A stretch of DNA of 38,097 bases from Polyangiaceae bacterium (GTDB taxonomy: Bacteria; Myxococcota; Polyangia; Polyangiales; Polyangiaceae), in the NCBI GenBank assembly GCA_025936205.1, contig JAICTU010000017.1:1-38097 (forward strand), in the 5' to 3' direction. The position numbers were made by a program, and so were the translations under genes. Numbering within the stretch: position 1 is the stretch's first letter; every line of letters begins with the position of its first letter. The notes under the pieces are model-generated. The model saw only the letters and a list, made by a program, of their open reading frames with translations, had not been told where the DNA came from and ran no database searches. Below are positions 1 to 8,336 of this stretch, piece after piece.

Positions 1-3000
1 ACACAAGATGTGCCCGCCCTCCGAGCCGCCGCTCGGCCCCATGTCGATCAGATGATCGGCGGCGCGCACCGTATCCGCATCGTGCTCCACCACCAGCACG
101 GTCGAGCCCAGATCCACCAGCCGCCGCAGGTTACCCAGCAACCGCTCCGTGTCCTTCGGATGCAGACCGATGGTCGGCTCATCCAGCACATACAAGGCGC
201 CGGTCAGCCCCGCGCCGAGCTGCGCCGCCAGACGCAACCGCTGCATCTCACCACCGGAGAGCGTGGAGGCCGCGCGGCTCAGCGACAGATAGCCGAGCCC
301 CACGTCGCACAGGAACTCCAGCCGCCGCGCGAGCTCCTTCTGGATATCAGCGCCGATCGCCAGCGCACGCCCCGACAGTTGCAGCTTCTGAAAATACTGC
401 GTGGCGCACTCGATCGACCACAGGCACAGATCGGCATAGCGCTCGCCATACAGCCGCACCGCGCGCGGCACGGGCGCGAGCCTGCTGCCGGAGCAGCTGG
501 GACAGACCATCAGCGGCACGCTCGTATCGATCGGCTTCTCGTCGTCGGCGCGCTCCCGCCCCGTGCGCCACTTGCGCGCCCGCTTCTTCCTCGGCGCCGC
601 CACGGCGACCACACCGTTGCCCTCGCAGCGCGGACAACGCCCCTGCTCGGTGTTGAAGGAGAAAATGCGCGGATCCAGCTCGCTCTCGGAGAACCCACAC
701 TCCGGGCACGAGCCGCGCGTCGAGAAGATCTGCTCGCTGCCGTCCGCGGCGCGCAGCACCACCTCACCCTTGCCCCACGACAGAGCTTTGCCGAGCGTCT
801 CCAGCGACAGCTTTGCCAGAGAACCGCTGGGCGCAATGCCGAGCAGAATCGTGTGCGGCTTCGTGCGAGCGAGCTTGGGCGGCGGATCCGTGCGCACCGG
901 CTCGCCATCGACAAACGCCCGCTCGAACCCCGCCCCGGACGCCGCATTGAACAGCTCCAGGTAGACGCCCTTGCGCGCGCGCACCAGTGGCGCACACAAT
1001 TCATGGGCGCCGCGCACGGCGCGCAGCCGCTCCAGCAACGCCTCGGCGCTCTGCGTCGCCACCGGCAGATCGTGATCCGGACAGTGCAGCGTGCCGAGCT
1101 TGGCCACGATCAGCCGCAGGTAGTGCGAAATCTCCGTGACCGTGGCCACGGTGCTCTTCGCACCCGAGCGCGACGTACGCTGCTCCAGCGACACCGAAGG
1201 CGGAATGCCGCTCACCCGATCCACATCGGGGCGCGGCATACTGGGCAAGAACTGCCGCGCATACGGCGTCAGCGTCTCAAGGAAGCGCCGCTGCCCTTCA
1301 GCAAAAATCACATCAAAGGCGAGGCTGCTCTTCCCGGAGCCGCTCGGCCCCGTCACCACCGTCAGCGCCTGGTGCGGCAACGCCACGTCCAGGTCCTTCA
1401 GGTTGTGCTCGCGCGCGCCGCGCACCACCAGCTCGGGCTGCTGCGCCGCCGAGCGTGGTGTTGCATCGGGACGTTTCGCGCGCCCCGTGCGCTCCCGCAG
1501 CGCCTGCCCCGTCGCGCTCTGCGCCTCCAGCATCTCGCTCGGCGGCCCTGCCGCCACCACGCGCCCGCCGCAGCGCCCCGCCTGCGGCCCCATATCGATC
1601 ACCCAGTCCGCGCGCGAGATCAGCTCCAGATCGTGCTCCACCATCAGCACGCTGCCGCCGGAGTCCACGATCTGCTCGCAAGCAGACCACAACAGATCGA
1701 TCTCGCTCGGATGCAGACCCGCGCTCGGCTCATCCAGGATCCACAGACTGCCCTTGCGCCGCTCCGAGAGCGAACGCGCCAGCTTCAAGCGCTGCGCCTC
1801 ACCGCCCGAAAGCGTGGACAAGGGCTGCCCCAGCCGCAAATAGCCGAGCCCCAGCTCCGAGAGCGGAGACAAATTCCGACGGATCGGCGCACACTCGACG
1901 AAATGCGCGATCGCCTCGTCGATCGTCATCTCCAGCACGTCCGCGATCTGCACACCCTGACGCTGAATGCGCAGCACCTCGGGCTTGAAGCGCCGCCCCT
2001 GGCACGCCGGGCACGACAAGCGCACATCCGCCAGGAACTGCATCTCCACCGTCTCGAAGCCTTCGCCCGAGCACGACTCGCAACGCCCCAGCGCCACGTT
2101 GAAAGAGAAGTGCGACGCCGTCAGACCCTGACTCTTCGCGCTCGGCTCCTCCGAGAACAACTTGCGCACATAGTCCCACGCCTTCGTGTACGTGGCGGCG
2201 TTGCCCCGCGAAGTGCGCCCCAGCGGCGCCTGATCCACCAGCACCACCTTGCGCACCGCCTCCGCTCCAGCGAGCTCACGGTGCGCGCCCGGCGGCTCCA
2301 CATCCAGCACACCGAGCCGCCGCGCCAGCGCGCGGTACACGATATCCACGATCAGCGTGCTCTTCCCCGAACCGCTGGGACCGCTGATCGCGCACAACAC
2401 CCCGAGCGGCATGTCGACATCGACCTCCTGCAGATTGTTCTCGCGCGCACCGCGCAAAGAGAGTTGCGCGGTCGCCTTGCGCGGCTCACGTGCCGGCAGC
2501 TCGAGCTGAGCCAGCGCCCGCTGCGTGGCCCCCGCGCGCCGCGCCGCCTGCGCCGGAGTGCCATCGAACGTGATGCGCCCCCCGCCCGAGCCCGCCTTCG
2601 GTCCCAGCTCCACCACCCGATCCGCCGTGCGGATCAGCGCCTCATCGTGCTCCAGCACCAGCACGCTATTGTTGCGCGTGGCTAGCTCACCGATCAGCTC
2701 CGCCAGCGCGCCCACATCCGCCGCGTGCAGACCGACGCTCGGCTCATCCAGCACGAACAGCGCGTTGTGCAAGCTCGTCCCGAGCGCTGCCGTGAGCGTC
2801 ACACGCTGAGCCTCACCGCCGCTCAAAGTCCGCGCCTGACGATCCAGCGTCAGATACCCGAGCCCCACGCGCTCCAGATACGTGAGGCGCGCCAGCAACT
2901 CCGAACGCGCCAGCCGCCCCTGATCGCTCTCACACACCAGACCGCTCAGCGCCGCGCGCGCCGCGCCCACCTCCAGCCCATGCCACTCTGCGATGTTCAG

Positions 3001-4206
3001 ACCGGCGACCACGAAATCGAGCGAAGCCTTGCCCAGTCGTTGCCCCTTGCAACCCGGACACTCGTCATACGAGCGATAACGCGACAAGAGCACCCGCACG
3101 TGCATCTTGTACGTCCGCGTATTCAACCACTCGAACCAACCCTTCAGGCCCTCGAACTGTCCATCGCCATTGACGATCAGCGCTTGCTGCATCGGCGTCA
3201 GATTGGCGAACGGCACGTCCATCGGGATCGACTGCCGCCGGCACAGCGCGCGCAGCTGCCCGCGCTCCCAGGTCGTCGACTTACCGCTCCAGGGCCGTAC
3301 GGCACCCTCGCTCAGCGTCCGCCGCGGATCGTGAATGACCTTGTTCCAGTCGATGCCCAGCACCCGCCCGAAACCGCGGCACTCCGGGCACGCCCCGAGC
3401 GGCGACTCGTACGAGAACAGCCCCATGCTCGCCTTGCCGAGCGGACGAGCACAATCCGGGCAGCTCCGACCACGGCGCAGAATCAGGGGCTCAGAGCCCG
3501 ACTCCAGAAAAACCTCTGCCAGCCCCCCCGATCGCTGCCAGGCAGCCTCGATTGCGCTGGCCAGACGCGTGGCATCACCGGAATTGCAGCGATCGACAAC
3601 CACCTGCGCGCGCCGCTCCGGCCCCAACGCGGAGGGCGCCACCGTATCGATGTCGCGGGCCTGCCCATCGAGCCAGATGCGCCGATACCCGTCGCGCGCC
3701 AGCTGATCGCGCAGCGCGAGATAGTGCTCGGTGCTCTCCGACCAGGCACTCCAGGCCACGATCACGCGCCCGCCGTTGAAGCGCTCCTGCGCGCGCCGCG
3801 CGGCCGCCGCCATGTCCAGATCGATCGCCGCCTTGCGGTGATCGGGGCATAGCGGCTGCGCCTCGCGCACGAACAGCGCGGCCAGAAACGGCTCGATGTC
3901 CGCCATCGTCGCCAGCGTCGAACGCGAGCTCTTCACCGGAGCACGACGATCGACCGCGATCGCGGCGGGGACCGGCTCCAGACCGGTCATCGGCGGCCGC
4001 TCCAGCCGCTCCAGGAACTGCCGCGCGTAGGGGCTGAAGCTCTCGACGAAGCGACGCTGCCCCTCGGCGTACAGCGTATCGAGCGCCAGGCTGCTCTTGC
4101 CCGCGCCCGACACGCCGGTCAGAGCCACGACCTGCCCGGGCTCCAGGTCGAGGTCAACACCCTGTAAATTATGGGTTCGGGCGCCTCTGAGCCGGGTGGA
4201 GAGCAT
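1..4206 (-). CDS. uvrA: Tandem-fused excinuclease ABC subunit UvrA (partial, C-terminus beyond left edge)
   Basis: Nucleotide excision repair damage-recognition ATPase. The minus frame is open from ATG at 4206 to base 1 (1402 codons) with no stop. Visible order: NBD1 Walker A GVSGAGKSS (~residue 29), zinc motif CPDC-X20-CPEC, CPGC, signature LSGGEAQR (~460), Walker B VLDEPSVGL; NBD2 Walker A GPSGSGKST (~606), CESC...CPAC zinc hairpin, signature (~800), ILDEPSAGLHP; then a second UvrA begins with GPSGSGKSS (~950), CPEC/CPRC, CPSC, signature LSGGEMQRLRLA (~1315) and VLDEPTIGLHP. The fourth NBD must lie off the window, so the full protein should be about 1,800-1,950 residues, about twice the ~940 of canonical UvrA. 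Fused double UvrAs are known in some bacteria; whether a normal uvrA also exists here cannot be seen. It lies 60 bp downstream of the HNH gene on the same strand. Identity is near certain; the cellular role (main or accessory UvrA) is open. Confidence 0.95.
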   Translation of the reverse strand, partial: MLSTRLRGARTHNLQGVDLDLEPGQVVALTGVSGAGKSSLALDTLYAEGQRRFVESFSPYARQFLERLERPPMTGLEPVPAAIAVDRRAPVKSSRSTLATMADIEPFLAALFVREAQPLCPDHRKAAIDLDMAAAARRAQERFNGGRVIVAWSAWSESTEHYLALRDQLARDGYRRIWLDGQARDIDTVAPSALGPERRAQVVVDRCNSGDATRLASAIEAAWQRSGGLAEVFLESGSEPLILRRGRSCPDCARPLGKASMGLFSYESPLGACPECRGFGRVLGIDWNKVIHDPRRTLSEGAVRPWSGKSTTWERGQLRALCRRQSIPMDVPFANLTPMQQALIVNGDGQFEGLKGWFEWLNTRTYKMHVRVLLSRYRSYDECPGCKGQRLGKASLDFVVAGLNIAEWHGLEVGAARAALSGLVCESDQGRLARSELLARLTYLERVGLGYLTLDRQARTLSGGEAQRVTLTAALGTSLHNALFVLDEPSVGLHAADVGALAELIGELATRNNSVLVLEHDEALIRTADRVVELGPKAGSGGGRITFDGTPAQAARRAGATQRALAQLELPAREPRKATAQLSLRGARENNLQEVDVDMPLGVLCAISGPSGSGKSTLIVDIVYRALARRLGVLDVEPPGAHRELAGAEAVRKVVLVDQAPLGRTSRGNAATYTKAWDYVRKLFSEEPSAKSQGLTASHFSFNVALGRCESCSGEGFETVEMQFLADVRLSCPACQGRRFKPEVLRIQRQGVQIADVLEMTIDEAIAHFVECAPIRRNLSPLSELGLGYLRLGQPLSTLSGGEAQRLKLARSLSERRKGSLWILDEPSAGLHPSEIDLLWSACEQIVDSGGSVLMVEHDLELISRADWVIDMGPQAGRCGGRVVAAGPPSEMLEAQSATGQALRERTGRAKRPDATPRSAAQQPELVVRGAREHNLKDLDVALPHQALTVVTGPSGSGKSSLAFDVIFAEGQRRFLETLTPYARQFLPSMPRPDVDRVSGIPPSVSLEQRTSRSGAKSTVATVTEISHYLRLIVAKLGTLHCPDHDLPVATQSAEALLERLRAVRGAHELCAPLVRARKGVYLELFNAASGAGFERAFVDGEPVRTDPPPKLARTKPHTILLGIAPSGSLAKLSLETLGKALSWGKGEVVLRAADGSEQIFSTRGSCPECGFSESELDPRIFSFNTEQGRCPRCEGNGVVAVAAPRKKRARKWRTGRERADDEKPIDTSVPLMVCPSCSGSRLAPVPRAVRLYGERYADLCLWSIECATQYFQKLQLSGRALAIGADIQKELARRLEFLCDVGLGYLSLSRAASTLSGGEMQRLRLAAQLGAGLTGALYVLDEPTIGLHPKDTERLLGNLRRLVDLGSTVLVVEHDADTVRAADHLIDMGPSGGSEGGHILC

Positions 4207-4266
4207 GGGCGAGCTGCCTTCTACTGCCTGAAGACCCCTCTGGAAAGGCCATCGCCCCCCAAATCC

Positions 4267-6243
4267 TCAGGCCGCTTGCCGCTCCCGCCCCTGCACCACG
4301 ACACACGGCTGCCCCACAGGCCCGATCTCCCAGCGGACGTTTTCAGCCGTACCCTGCGCGCGGATCCGCCCGCCGTGAATACCGAACAGGTGGCACCACG
4401 TGCACACGGACGCCAAATTGCCGGGCTCTTCGCCACCACCCTGCGATCGGAAACGCAGGTGGTGCGGCGTCACATCCCGCCGCGAACAAACCGGGCTCGT
4501 GCAGCGGCAGGCGTCGCGCTCGTAGATCGCGCCGTAGGCCACATCCACTCCGAGCACATGACTCCAGGCACGCCAGATCGAGAGGCAAAGGAATTTCAGC
4601 CAGCTCATGCCCCGGGGCAGCCAGCGGCGCGCCTGTGCCTGCAAGCCGCGCCACCAGTGGAACACATGGCGCGCCACCCGCAGCCGAAGCTCGACGCGCC
4701 CCGCGCTCTCGCCGCTGCGAGCTGCCGCGGACATCTGGACCGCGCCCACCACGCCCGCTGCGAGCCAGGCGTGCAGGCTCGCCAGCATCGTGTGCCAGGC
4801 TCGTCGCTCCACGGATTCATCCGACGCCAGGAAGGACAGCCGTGCGGCGGACCCGGAGACCGACTCCGCACGGCCCTCACACGCTCGACCGCTCACCACC
4901 GCGCGCTCGAGCTCGGCGTACGCCTCGATCTCCGCGTCCTGGGGCGGTGGGCAGTCGAGCTCACCGGACAGACGCACGGCTGTGAGCGCGGCGTTCACCT
5001 CTTCTCGCAGATGTTTGATGGTGCGGTGCTCGGCGCGCTCGAGCCACGCCCGCTCGGTGCGCGGCGTGGCGATGCGGACGATCTGTAGCGCTGCTTCGAC
5101 TCCGACCTGTGCGGAGCCGAGCGCCGCTGCCACGTCGGGCAGCGCCTCGAGCCGCAGGGCGAGCGCGCGCCGCGCGAGCATCGAGGAGCGTGACATCCCG
5201 AGCCGCTCGCGTGCGTATTGCGACTCCGAGGCGTAGCCGAGCCGGCGCCAACCATCGGCACGATGGAACGCGAGCAGCGCTCGAGAGAGAGCGAGCTCTT
5301 GCCGCGCCATCAGCTGCGAGACGCTGCGCACCTGCACGTCGAGATCCGAGGCCACGCTGCCGGCCAGCGTGCTGCAGCCCGCAGCGGCTGCCACGGCAAC
5401 ACCGCTCGAGCAGTTTGAATCCGCCTCTGACCTGACCCCAGCCTCTACCCCTGGCACTACCTCTGCCTCTGCCTCTACCCCTGGCACTACCTCTGCCTCA
5501 GGCGCTTCTTCACGAGCCGTATCAAGCATCCTCTCGCAACGCTCCTCGGCTGTGGTCTGCCAACGGCGGAGCTGCTCCCGCCAGCGCTGCTGGGCAGCAT
5601 CGCTGAGCTCCAGCGCCTCAGGGTCGATGCTGCCGCGGGGCAGCGCCGCAAGCAGCGACTCTTGGCCTTCAGCGAGGAGCGCCTCCAGCTGTTCGGTCGT
5701 GCCCTTCGTGCCCAATTGTTCGAGCAGCTTCCGGGTTGCCTCGAAGAGCCAGCCGTCTTCGCGATTCACGGTGACGCTCAGTGTGCACACGTCTTCGTCT
5801 TCTGCCGTGTCCGGGGTTGGAGATTGCGGTCCGGTGCGCATCAGTGCGCGCAGCTGCCGGACGGTGTGCGTGGCCGCGGCGGTGAACCAGCCTGCCTCCG
5901 TCTCTGCCGTGGCAACGCGCGCTACGAGCTCGATCGCGCTCCAGGGCAGATCGCCTCGAGCCAGCGCTCGACGGAGTGACGGTAGATGTTCGAGGCGGCG
6001 GGCGAGGCATCTCGTCTCTTCCACCCATCTCGTGCTGCGTTCACAGCGTTCGAGCGCGTAGGCCGTGAGTGAAGAGAAGCCGAGGGTGAAGCAGTGGTGG
6101 TTGTCGTGCAGAGTTTGCAGGATTTGACCGAGGCGCAGGCGCAGGGCGGAGTGGGAGCGTGCCAAGGCCGCGAGCTCTCGATCGCAGCGCTGTTCTCGGC
6201 GAACTAGGTCGTCGACGGCAGGATGAACTGTGAGCCCCCGCAT
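4267..6243 (-). CDS. HNH endonuclease-like protein with duplicated helical region (DUF222-type architecture)
   Basis: 658 residues from ATG 6243. The C-terminal ~90 residues carry an HNH/zinc arrangement: CRCTSPVC, TPHHLRF (His pair), GNLASVC (Asn), CTWCHLFGIH (final His and Cys pair), as in HNH endonucleases. The N-terminal part is alpha-helical and appears internally duplicated: a unit at ~10-135 (GFSSLTAYALERC, LPSLRRALARGDLPWSAIELVARVA) resembles one at ~310-425 (GYASESQYARERLGMS, LPDVAAALGSAQVGVEAALQIVRIA). This matches the DUF222-HNH layout common in high-GC bacteria, often multicopy. The linker (~247-275) contains a 10-residue in-frame tandem repeat. No toxin/immunity pair or recombinase is adjacent, so the target is unknown. 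The nuclease call rests on the HNH motif; substrate and biological role are not inferable. Confidence 0.85.
   Translation of the reverse strand: MRGLTVHPAVDDLVRREQRCDRELAALARSHSALRLRLGQILQTLHDNHHCFTLGFSSLTAYALERCERSTRWVEETRCLARRLEHLPSLRRALARGDLPWSAIELVARVATAETEAGWFTAAATHTVRQLRALMRTGPQSPTPDTAEDEDVCTLSVTVNREDGWLFEATRKLLEQLGTKGTTEQLEALLAEGQESLLAALPRGSIDPEALELSDAAQQRWREQLRRWQTTAEERCERMLDTAREEAPEAEVVPGVEAEAEVVPGVEAGVRSEADSNCSSGVAVAAAAGCSTLAGSVASDLDVQVRSVSQLMARQELALSRALLAFHRADGWRRLGYASESQYARERLGMSRSSMLARRALALRLEALPDVAAALGSAQVGVEAALQIVRIATPRTERAWLERAEHRTIKHLREEVNAALTAVRLSGELDCPPPQDAEIEAYAELERAVVSGRACEGRAESVSGSAARLSFLASDESVERRAWHTMLASLHAWLAAGVVGAVQMSAAARSGESAGRVELRLRVARHVFHWWRGLQAQARRWLPRGMSWLKFLCLSIWRAWSHVLGVDVAYGAIYERDACRCTSPVCSRRDVTPHHLRFRSQGGGEEPGNLASVCTWCHLFGIHGGRIRAQGTAENVRWEIGPVGQPCVVVQGRERQAA
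5441..5500 (-). repeat. In-frame 30-bp tandem repeat in the HNH gene linker
   Basis: Two adjacent 30-bp units (5441-5470 and 5471-5500) differ only at the last base. They encode a Glu/Val/Pro/Gly-rich decapeptide (EAEVVPGVEA-like) twice in the linker between the two halves of the HNH protein. The unit length is a multiple of three, so copy-number change keeps frame, as expected of slippage in a disordered linker. Confidence 0.85.
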
Positions 6244-6286
6244 GCAGAGAATTTAGGGCAGAGCTGTTCATTTGTCCAGTGGATAT

Positions 6287-6351
6287 GGGCAGGGGCAGGG
6301 GCAAAGGCACGGGTAGAGGTAGTGCTTGGGGTAGGGGGAGGGTGTGGGGGG
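6287..6351 (+). other. G-rich tract with G-quadruplex motif
   Basis: Just upstream of the HNH start, the + strand is a run of G tracts. 6328-6351 reads GGGG-TA-GGGGG-A-GGG-TGT-GGGGGG, which satisfies the four-tract, short-loop quadruplex rule. 6287-6301 adds three more tracts (GGG, GGGG, GGGG). It may be simple-sequence drift in a decaying region or a structural element in the HNH promoter; the sequence does not decide. Confidence 0.55.
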
Positions 6352-6463
6352 TGCATTGGTCCCGAGCGGCTGCGTTAGCGCCTGGTTGGGGAGCGGAAGG
6401 CTGAGCGGCGCTTGGCGGCGGGGTGAAGGCCCTCGCGTTGGCGGGCACTCACTGGGAGTCATC

Positions 6464-6813
6464 ATGACGCTCGAGAGCTACGCGGTCGTTCTCGATTTGG
6501 TTCGCAAGCTCTCTCCGTATCTGCCTGTGCGGCGGGTTCGCAGTTCTTCGCTCAGTGATCAGGTTCGAGCGGGCGCTGTGCGGCATCCCTTTGAACGTCG
6601 CGGAAGGTTGCCTATCACGCGGCAAGAATCGGCAGGCTCGCTACCAATCGGCTGCGGCTTCGGCGCGTGAGGCGCTGGCGTGCCCTCGAAACCGCGGAGG
6701 CGCTCGGCTGGCTGCAGCCGCTTCCGTCCGAGCTCGGCCCTTTGTTTCACCGCATCATCGGCACGCTCGTGCGGCTGATCGAGCCGCGAGTTGCACCTCG
6801 GCACACACGTTGA
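6464..6813 (+). pseudogene. Broken four-helix-bundle protein (23S rRNA intervening-sequence/IVP family)
   Basis: The family signature is split over three frames. From ATG 6464 the first frame gives MTLESYAVVLDLVRKL...SLSDQVR. A shift near 6568 leads to RALCGIPLNVAEGCLSRGKN then RYQSAAASAREALA, matching the core of four-helix-bundle proteins (PF05635-like: IPxNxAEG, GK, AAxSARE). A second shift near 6684 continues as LETAEALGWLQPLPSEL to a stop at 6811-6813. The reconstructed product would be about 115 residues, the usual length for the family. Two frameshifts in a 350-bp gene, inside a region of other broken genes, argue for a pseudogene; two nearby assembly indels would mimic it. Family function is unknown (often genome-inserted in 23S rRNA genes). 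Confidence 0.75.
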
Positions 6814-6972
6814 TCCAGTGGCGAGCAGACGTGATGAGTTCTGATATTTCGCACCGATAATACGAGCGGGCGCGCGCTCGATGATGCAGGCTGACTGGCG
6901 CCGTGGCCCCCAGCAATCCATCTTTGAAGGGGTGGCACCAGCTGGTGGGGGACGGGCAATCGTCGGCCGCGG

Positions 6973-7698
6973 GTGGGTCATGCCTGGGTATCGCTGCTGT
7001 CGCCGACCCTCGGCTGCGCCCGGGCTAACTCCACTGCGCTGCTCACGCCCGTGGCAGCGGCGCCTGCAGACTTCAACAACACAGCGTCTGCCGGGACAGG
7101 GGCACCACCAGCGGAAGCACCAGCGGCAGCAATACGGAAGACCCAGCCCGCGCGCCGCGGCCCGCCGATGCCGATGCCGACTATTATCGCACGCGCTTGA
7201 CAGCGCTTCAGAACGAAGACCCAGGCGAGCTCGCCCGCACCGACTTCGTGCGCTTTCGTCGCGTAGACTTGTGCGCGAGCAATGTGGCACCCACAGCCGA
7301 AGAAACAGCCCTGCACCGCGAGCTCACCAACTGGATGGCAGACAAGGATGCCCCCGCAATGCTGGACGTCACAGGCCGCCTGATCGCCGCCGACCGCCAC
7401 GGCGCTGCGTGTTTTTGCCGCGCGCAGCGGAGGCCAAATTTCACGGTGCGTTCGGCGTTCGTCTCTTCCGCTCCTCGACTCGGCGTGGACGGCGTTCGGC
7501 GTTAAAGAAGAGTACGACGCTCTGCGAGCGCTCGGCTGCGCACTCGAGACCCAAGCCCTTGAAGAACACGGCCAGCGTAACTTTGACGTCATCGACGTCC
7601 GCACCTTCGAGTCTGGCGAAACGCAGAGCCTCTACTTTGATGTGACCCAGCTGTTTGCAGAAGCAGGCCGTTACGTCAGCGCACGAGGCAAGCGCTGA
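6973..7698 (+). pseudogene. Decayed DUF4919-like lipoprotein gene
   Basis: Three frames carry consecutive pieces of one protein. Around 6973 one frame reads like a lipoprotein leader (LLSPTLGCARA). From 7179 another gives DYYRTRLTALQNEDP, then DFVRFRRVDLCASN and MLDVTGRLIAADRH. Near 7430 the frame changes to AEAKFHGAFGVRL. From ~7480 it changes again to FGVKEEYDALRALGCALETQ and SLYFDVTQLF, ending at TGA 7696-7698. This order (DF..LR, a KFHGAF-type segment, EEY..LRALG, YFDVT) resembles DUF4919 proteins. The segment usually holding SGDG...TA is shortened, so real deletions as well as shifts are likely. The family assignment is from memory of its motifs; decay of the reading frame is directly visible. 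Confidence 0.6.
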
Positions 7699-7782
7699 GA
7701 GCGCATCCTCGACGCCGTGCGGAGCCGGTGGTCGCTGCTTCTCGGGGACGCCAACCGCTCTGGTGGGTCCGCCCCGGCCTTC

Positions 7783-7935
7783 GAAGAGCATCCGCAGGTG
7801 TTGAACGGCTGCTCCGATCTCATGGTAGCCGTGTTCGGCCCCAAGGGCGTTCATGCCCGCTCGGTGTTCGGGGCGACGTCGGTCAGGGCGAACTTGCCGA
7901 TTATCATCGACTCGATCTTCGAGGTCGAGCGCTGA
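7783..7935 (+). pseudogene. RidA/YjgF-like C-terminal fragment
   Basis: Reads EEHPQVLNGCSDLMVAVFG, then KGVHARSVFGATSV and IIIDSIFEVER to TGA 7933-7935. The pattern N-G-[CA]-SDL...F...HAR-S...G...LP...I-D-[SA]-IFEV matches the last ~50 residues of RidA-family proteins (enamine/imine deaminases), including the arginine of the active site. The N-terminal two thirds are missing: upstream, in the same frame, no family match is visible and the DUF4919-like relic ends at 7698. Probably a remnant left by deletion. A short fortuitous resemblance is the alternative. Confidence 0.5.
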
Positions 7936-7952
7936 AGCGCGAGGACTGCCGT

Positions 7953-7971
7953 GGGTCAAAACGTATGACCC
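7953..7971. other. Inverted repeat GGGTCA-N7-TGACCC
   Basis: Perfect 6-bp arms (7953-7958, 7966-7971) separated by 7 bases, in the gap after the RidA-like relic. A second perfect palindrome, GTTGCGCGCAAC, lies at 7992-8003. Either could be an old operator or a hairpin. No intact gene is positioned to use them. Confidence 0.4.
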
Positions 7972-8033
7972 CGGGGCGGATGGCCTATCCTGTTGCGCGC
8001 AACGGTTGAACGCGCCGAGCCCAATCCAAAATC

Positions 8034-8330
8034 ATGTCGCGCAGGGAGTCACCGGACTGGTCCGGCGACTGTCGCGTCACGATCGCCCAGGTGATGCTCT
8101 TGGAGGCTGAGCGCGATCGTGCGATCGTTTCTGACCACGACAACGCCGTCGACATGCGGATACTGGCCGGCCTCGACGTTCACCATGGCGCGCGACAGCG
8201 CGTCGCCGTCCATGCCCTCCGCCGCGGGAGTGGAGGTGCCCCAGCCGTCACCCACGTCTTCCGGTGCGATCGCCTGCGTAAACTGCACCGCATGAGACCC
8301 CTCGCAAGGCAGGATAGCCCGCGCGTTCAC
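8034..8330 (-). pseudogene. Serine beta-lactamase-family (PF00144-like) N-terminal relic
   Basis: From GTG 8330 the minus strand reads a beta-lactamase-like N-terminus: GWGTSTPAAEGMDGDAL, then SRAMVNVEAGQYPHVDGVVV and VRND. The normal strand-turn region is missing, and after a +1 shift near 8112 the catalytic SxxK appears as RSASKSIT (SASK codons 8110-8099). Homologues have ~20 more residues between these segments and continue for ~250 residues after SxxK; here neither is seen. So the fragment has an internal deletion and a lost C-terminus. It begins 6 bases after the stop of the upstream outer-membrane-type gene, so it may be transcribed, but it cannot make an active enzyme. Confidence 0.65.
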
Positions 8331-8336
8331 GGCTTG

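Larger units (their letters stand above)
7699..8033. other. Gap holding relic sequences
   Basis: Apart from the RidA-like tail (7783-7935) and the two palindromes at 7953-8003, I see no intact gene. The DUF4919-like relic ends at 7698 and the beta-lactamase relic begins to be recognisable at ~8034 on the opposite strand. Confidence 0.5.

Noticed and set aside
10..3852. Very long open frames on the + strand opposite UvrA
   Set aside because: They encode Arg/Gln/His-rich sequence with no motif and are antisense to a clear UvrA with intact ATPase motifs. In GC-rich DNA, frames opposite real genes commonly stay open.
5441..5500. CRISPR-like short repeats
   Set aside because: Only two units, head-to-tail without spacers, and in frame within a coding gene.
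4171..6061. Open frames on the + strand opposite the HNH gene
   Set aside because: Arg/Ser/Ala-rich, no motif, and the minus strand has a conserved HNH arrangement.
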